From: Aquipseudomonas alcaligenes MRY13-0052
GTDB taxonomy: Bacteria; Pseudomonadota; Gammaproteobacteria; Pseudomonadales; Pseudomonadaceae
Direction of reading: 5' to 3'
DNA length: 64,000 nt
Assembly: GCA_000474255.1 (NCBI GenBank)
Contig: BATO01000030.1
Coordinates: 1-64,000, forward strand
Shown here: positions 58,364 to 64,000 of the stretch, in pieces
Numbering within the stretch: position 1 is the first letter of the stretch
How the letters are laid out: every line of letters begins with the position of its first letter
Translations under genes and position numbers: made by a program
The notes under the pieces: generated by a model
What the model was told of the DNA's origin: nothing
What the model saw: the letters and a program-made list of their open reading frames with translations, nothing else
The model's database searches: none

Positions 58364-58972
58364 TCAGCGGCGGATGACGCCGACGCTCAAGCCTTCGATG
58401 ACCAGGTCCTGCTCCTGCAGGTTCACCTCGATCGGTGCGAAATCCGGGTTCTCGGCGATCAGCCAGACCTTGTCACCTTCGCGCTTGAAGCGCTTCACGG
58501 TGACTTCGTCATCCACGCGCGCGACGACTATCTGGCCGTTGCGAACTTCACGCGTGGTGTGCACGGCCAACAAGTCGCCGTCATGGATGCCGATGTCCTT
58601 CATGCTCATGCCGCGTACGCGCAACAGATAGTCGGCGCGGGGATGGAAGAACTCCGGGTTGATGCGGCAGGATTCCTCGATGTTCTGTTGGGCGAGGATG
58701 GGAGCGCCAGCGGCCACGCGCCCGATGATGGGCAGGCCTTCTTCCTCGGCGCTGGGCTCGAAGCCGGGGATGCGGATGCCTCGCGAGGCGCCGGGCGTCA
58801 TCTCGATGGCGCCCTTGCGGGCCAGCGCCTTGAGGTGTTCTTCAGCGGCGTTGGGCGATTTGAAGCCCAGTTCCTGGGCGATCTCCGCGCGGGTGGGCGG
58901 ATAGCCGTTGTCTTCTATGCAGCGCTTGATGAAGGCGAGGATCTCGGCTTGGCGGGGCGTGAGTTTCAGCAT
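58364..58972 (-). CDS. lexA: LexA repressor
   Basis: A 202-residue SOS repressor. The winged-helix DNA-binding domain is at [37 protein letters not shown]. The self-cleavage site is the Ala-Gly in [10 protein letters not shown], and the serine and lysine catalytic residues are in [15 protein letters not shown] and [13 protein letters not shown]. The ATG at 58972 is chosen by family N-terminus; a longer frame would run through the operator. Two LexA boxes lie just upstream, so the gene is autoregulated. Confidence 0.97.
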   Translation of the reverse strand: MLKLTPRQAEILAFIKRCIEDNGYPPTRAEIAQELGFKSPNAAEEHLKALARKGAIEMTPGASRGIRIPGFEPSAEEEGLPIIGRVAAGAPILAQQNIEESCRINPEFFHPRADYLLRVRGMSMKDIGIHDGDLLAVHTTREVRNGQIVVARVDDEVTVKRFKREGDKVWLIAENPDFAPIEVNLQEQDLVIEGLSVGVIRR

Positions 58973-58981
58973 GTCGGCGCT

Positions 58982-58997
58982 CTGTCTTTTTATACAG
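58982..58997. promoter_or_regulatory. LexA box 1
   Basis: CTG-TCTTTTTATA-CAG matches the CTG-N10-CAG SOS operator, 10 bases before the lexA ATG. Confidence 0.88.
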
Positions 58998-59000
58998 TGA

Positions 59001-59016
59001 CTGGAATTATATACAG
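59001..59016. promoter_or_regulatory. LexA box 2
   Basis: CTG-GAATTATATA-CAG is a second SOS operator 3 bases from the first, giving tandem LexA control of lexA-sulA. Confidence 0.88.
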
Positions 59017-59152
59017 TGATCATCGCTTGGCAACAAGTGTTCTCCGCATCCTCTGCCGGGCGGCCATTGAGCTCTAGTGACTTGCCCGCTGTCTTGCGGG
59101 AATATGTCGCCTGCGAGCCGTGACCGGAGCGTCAGAAGATGGTGTATGCGGC

Positions 59153-59182
59153 TTGACAAGCCAGCGGCCTGAAACGTATGTT
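59153..59182 (+). promoter_or_regulatory. psrA promoter
   Basis: TTGACA (59153-59158) and TATGTT (59177-59182), 18-base spacer. The PsrA operator overlaps the -10 element, so the protein should repress its own promoter. Confidence 0.68.
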
Positions 59183-59197
59183 TCAAACAAGTGTTTG
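59171..59197. promoter_or_regulatory. Tandem PsrA self-operator
   Basis: GAAAC-GTAT-GTTTC (59171-59184) and CAAAC-AAGT-GTTTG (59184-59197) both match the PsrA consensus, sharing one cytosine. They overlap the -10 region and the start of the psrA transcript. The ribosome site GGAGGAG follows directly. Confidence 0.9.
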
Positions 59198-59212
59198 TCA
59201 GGCGGAGGAGCC

Positions 59213-59920
59213 ATGGCCCAGTCGGAAACCGTCGAACGCATTCTTGATGCAGCGGAACAGCTGTTCGCGGAGAAAGGCTTCGCCGAGACTTCGTTGCGTT
59301 TGATCACCAGCAAGGCGGGTGTGAACCTGGCTGCTGTGAATTATCACTTCGGCTCGAAGAAGGCGCTTATCCAGGCGGTGTTCTCGCGCTTCCTGGGGCC
59401 TTTCTGCCAGAGCCTGGAGCGCGAGCTCGATCGCCGGCAGGCGAAGACCGAAGCGCGCGCGACCCTCGAAGAACTCCTGGAAATGCTGGTCGAGCAGGCG
59501 CTGGCGGTGAAGCCGCGCAGCGGTAACGACCTGTCCATCTTCATGCGTTTGCTGGGCCTGGCCTTCAGCCAGAGCCAGGGGCACCTGCGCAAGTACCTCG
59601 AAGAGGTGTACGGCAAGGTCTTCCGCCGCTACATGCTGCTGGTCAATGAGTCGGCCCCCAAGGTGCCGCCGCTGGAGCTGTTCTGGCGGGTGCACTTCAT
59701 GCTCGGGGCTGCGGCGTTCAGCATGTCCGGCATCAAGGCGCTGCGCGCGATGGCCGAAACCGATTTCGGCGTGAATACGTCCATCGAGCAGGTGATGCGC
59801 CTGATGGTGCCGTTCCTCGCGGCCGGCATGCGTGCCGATACCGGCTTGTCCGACGAGACTCTTTCCAAAGCGGTGCTCAAGCCGCGCAGCAAGTCCCCGA
59901 GCGCGCCCGCCAAGGCTTGA
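59213..59920 (+). CDS. psrA: TetR-family fatty-acid-responsive regulator PsrA
   Basis: A 235-residue regulator. The DNA-binding domain is VERILDAAEQLFAEKGFAETSLRLITSKAGVNLAAVNYHFGSKKALIQAVF. PsrA represses itself and fadBA and activates rpoS in pseudomonads; long-chain acyl ligands release it. The start at 59213 is fixed by GGAGGAG. The self-operator confirms the assignment. Confidence 0.94.
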   Translation: MAQSETVERILDAAEQLFAEKGFAETSLRLITSKAGVNLAAVNYHFGSKKALIQAVFSRFLGPFCQSLERELDRRQAKTEARATLEELLEMLVEQALAVKPRSGNDLSIFMRLLGLAFSQSQGHLRKYLEEVYGKVFRRYMLLVNESAPKVPPLELFWRVHFMLGAAAFSMSGIKALRAMAETDFGVNTSIEQVMRLMVPFLAAGMRADTGLSDETLSKAVLKPRSKSPSAPAKA

Positions 59921-59964
59921 TCGCCGGTGGGCGAGGTCATGGGGATCGGCTAAGCTAGCGCCCC

Positions 59965-60489
59965 ATGTCCGACCTCGATCTACTCCATGTCTCAATCGCT
60001 GACCAGCGCCTCTACGGCTTTGCCGGAGAGCGTCTGGTGCTGCGCCTTCCCGTCTCCACCGCGCTCAATGGCGCCGGTGAACTCAGTGGCTCCAATTGCA
60101 CCCCGCGCGGCCTTCACCAGGTGCGCGCGAAGATCGGTGAGGGGTTGCCGCAGGGGGCTGTACTGCGTGGCAGGCGTTGGACCGGCGAGACCTGGACGCC
60201 GGATCTGCATGCCCAGTTTCCCGGACGCGACTGGATACTCAGCCGCATCCTCTGGCTGAGCGGCCGCGAGCCCGGGCGCAACCGCCTCGGCAAGGTCGAC
60301 AGCATGCGTCGCTATATCTATTTGCACGGCACGCCGGACAGCGAACCCATGGGCGTGCCGCTGTCCCATGGCTGTGTGCGCCTGCGCAATGCCGACCTGC
60401 TTGAACTCTTCCCCCGCGTGCCCGTCCACTGTGCTGTTCTGATAGACGAAGCACCTCGTCCCGAGTGGTCCGTGGCCGAACTCTCCTAA
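59965..60489 (+). CDS. YkuD-fold L,D-transpeptidase-like protein without signal peptide
   Basis: A 174-residue protein. The C-terminal half has the L,D-transpeptidase active-site pattern: IYLHGTPDSEPMGVPLSHGCVRLRNADLLELF, with catalytic histidine and cysteine in HGT and SHGCVRLRN. The N-terminus (MSDLDLLHVSIADQRLYGF) is not a signal peptide or TM anchor, which is unusual because these enzymes normally act on periplasmic peptidoglycan. It may use a non-classical export route or act on cytosolic muropeptides. It lies 9 bases before nagZ, so it is likely co-transcribed with it. Confidence 0.88.
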   Translation: MSDLDLLHVSIADQRLYGFAGERLVLRLPVSTALNGAGELSGSNCTPRGLHQVRAKIGEGLPQGAVLRGRRWTGETWTPDLHAQFPGRDWILSRILWLSGREPGRNRLGKVDSMRRYIYLHGTPDSEPMGVPLSHGCVRLRNADLLELFPRVPVHCAVLIDEAPRPEWSVAELS

Positions 60490-60498
60490 GGAAACCCC

Positions 60499-62245
<1,747 letters not shown>

Positions 62246-62252
62246 TCGGGCT

Positions 62253-64000
<1,748 letters not shown>

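Overview
The window is GC-rich chromosomal DNA from a Pseudomonas. Many proteins are recognisably pseudomonad: RlmKL, Rmf, an OprD-family porin, SulA/LexA, PsrA, FadBA and S-methyl-5'-thioinosine phosphorylase. From memory, the gene order closely follows the P. aeruginosa PAO1 segment running from about PA3051 (DUF2835)/pyrD down to nagZ/mtiP. No database was consulted, so that synteny is recollection. The species looks like a non-aeruginosa member of the wider group, because some blocks differ: an EmrAB-type efflux operon sits next to a tRNA-Pro gene, and no sensor kinase lies beside the RocA-like regulator.

Region by region. Bases 1-9.3 kb hold pyrD, rmf, rlmKL, a large CHASE-PAS-GGDEF cyclase, dacB and yggL. 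Bases 9.3-17.3 kb are rich in nucleotide signalling: an HD-GYP sensor, a LuxR-type response regulator, a FUSC-like membrane protein, dgt and an EAL phosphodiesterase. Bases 17.3-20 kb hold a three-gene inner-membrane operon (DUF883, holin-like, small hydrophobic protein) and an ammonium transporter. Bases 20-25.2 kb hold an OprD-type porin, a GST plus metallo-hydrolase pair with a divergent TetR gene and an obvious operator, and a DUF5610 protein followed by a glutaredoxin-like protein. Bases 25.4-30.1 kb are a MarR-controlled tripartite efflux operon ending in strong terminators, followed by tRNA-Pro(CGG). Bases 30.6-33.3 kb hold a small lipoprotein and molybdenum-cofactor genes (mobA, moaB, moeA). 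Bases 33.5-39.4 kb are an AraC regulator diverging from a three-gene operon: an alkyl-DHAP-synthase-like flavoprotein, a GlpD-like dehydrogenase and an FGGY kinase. Bases 39.5-48 kb hold pirin, a YegS-like lipid kinase, CheV, a MOSC protein, a soluble lytic transglycosylase and an ABC-F protein. Bases 48-50 kb hold a universal stress protein and small uncharacterised proteins. Bases 50.4-53.8 kb are fadBA. Bases 54-62 kb hold topA, small conserved genes, the SOS pair lexA-sulA, psrA, a YkuD-fold protein, nagZ and mtiP. An incomplete SNF2-type helicase runs off the right end.

Functional links visible in the DNA: psrA and the distant fadBA operon carry the same 27-bp tandem operator architecture, tying the fatty-acid sensor to beta-oxidation; lexA-sulA is preceded by two SOS boxes; the TetR and MarR genes have palindromic operators over or beside their promoters. 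I found no phage, insertion sequence, CRISPR array, toxin-antitoxin or secretion locus. The window reads as core genome, and its least-explained content is the alkyl-DHAP-synthase-like operon, a signal-peptide-less L,D-transpeptidase-fold protein and several structured intergenic regions.
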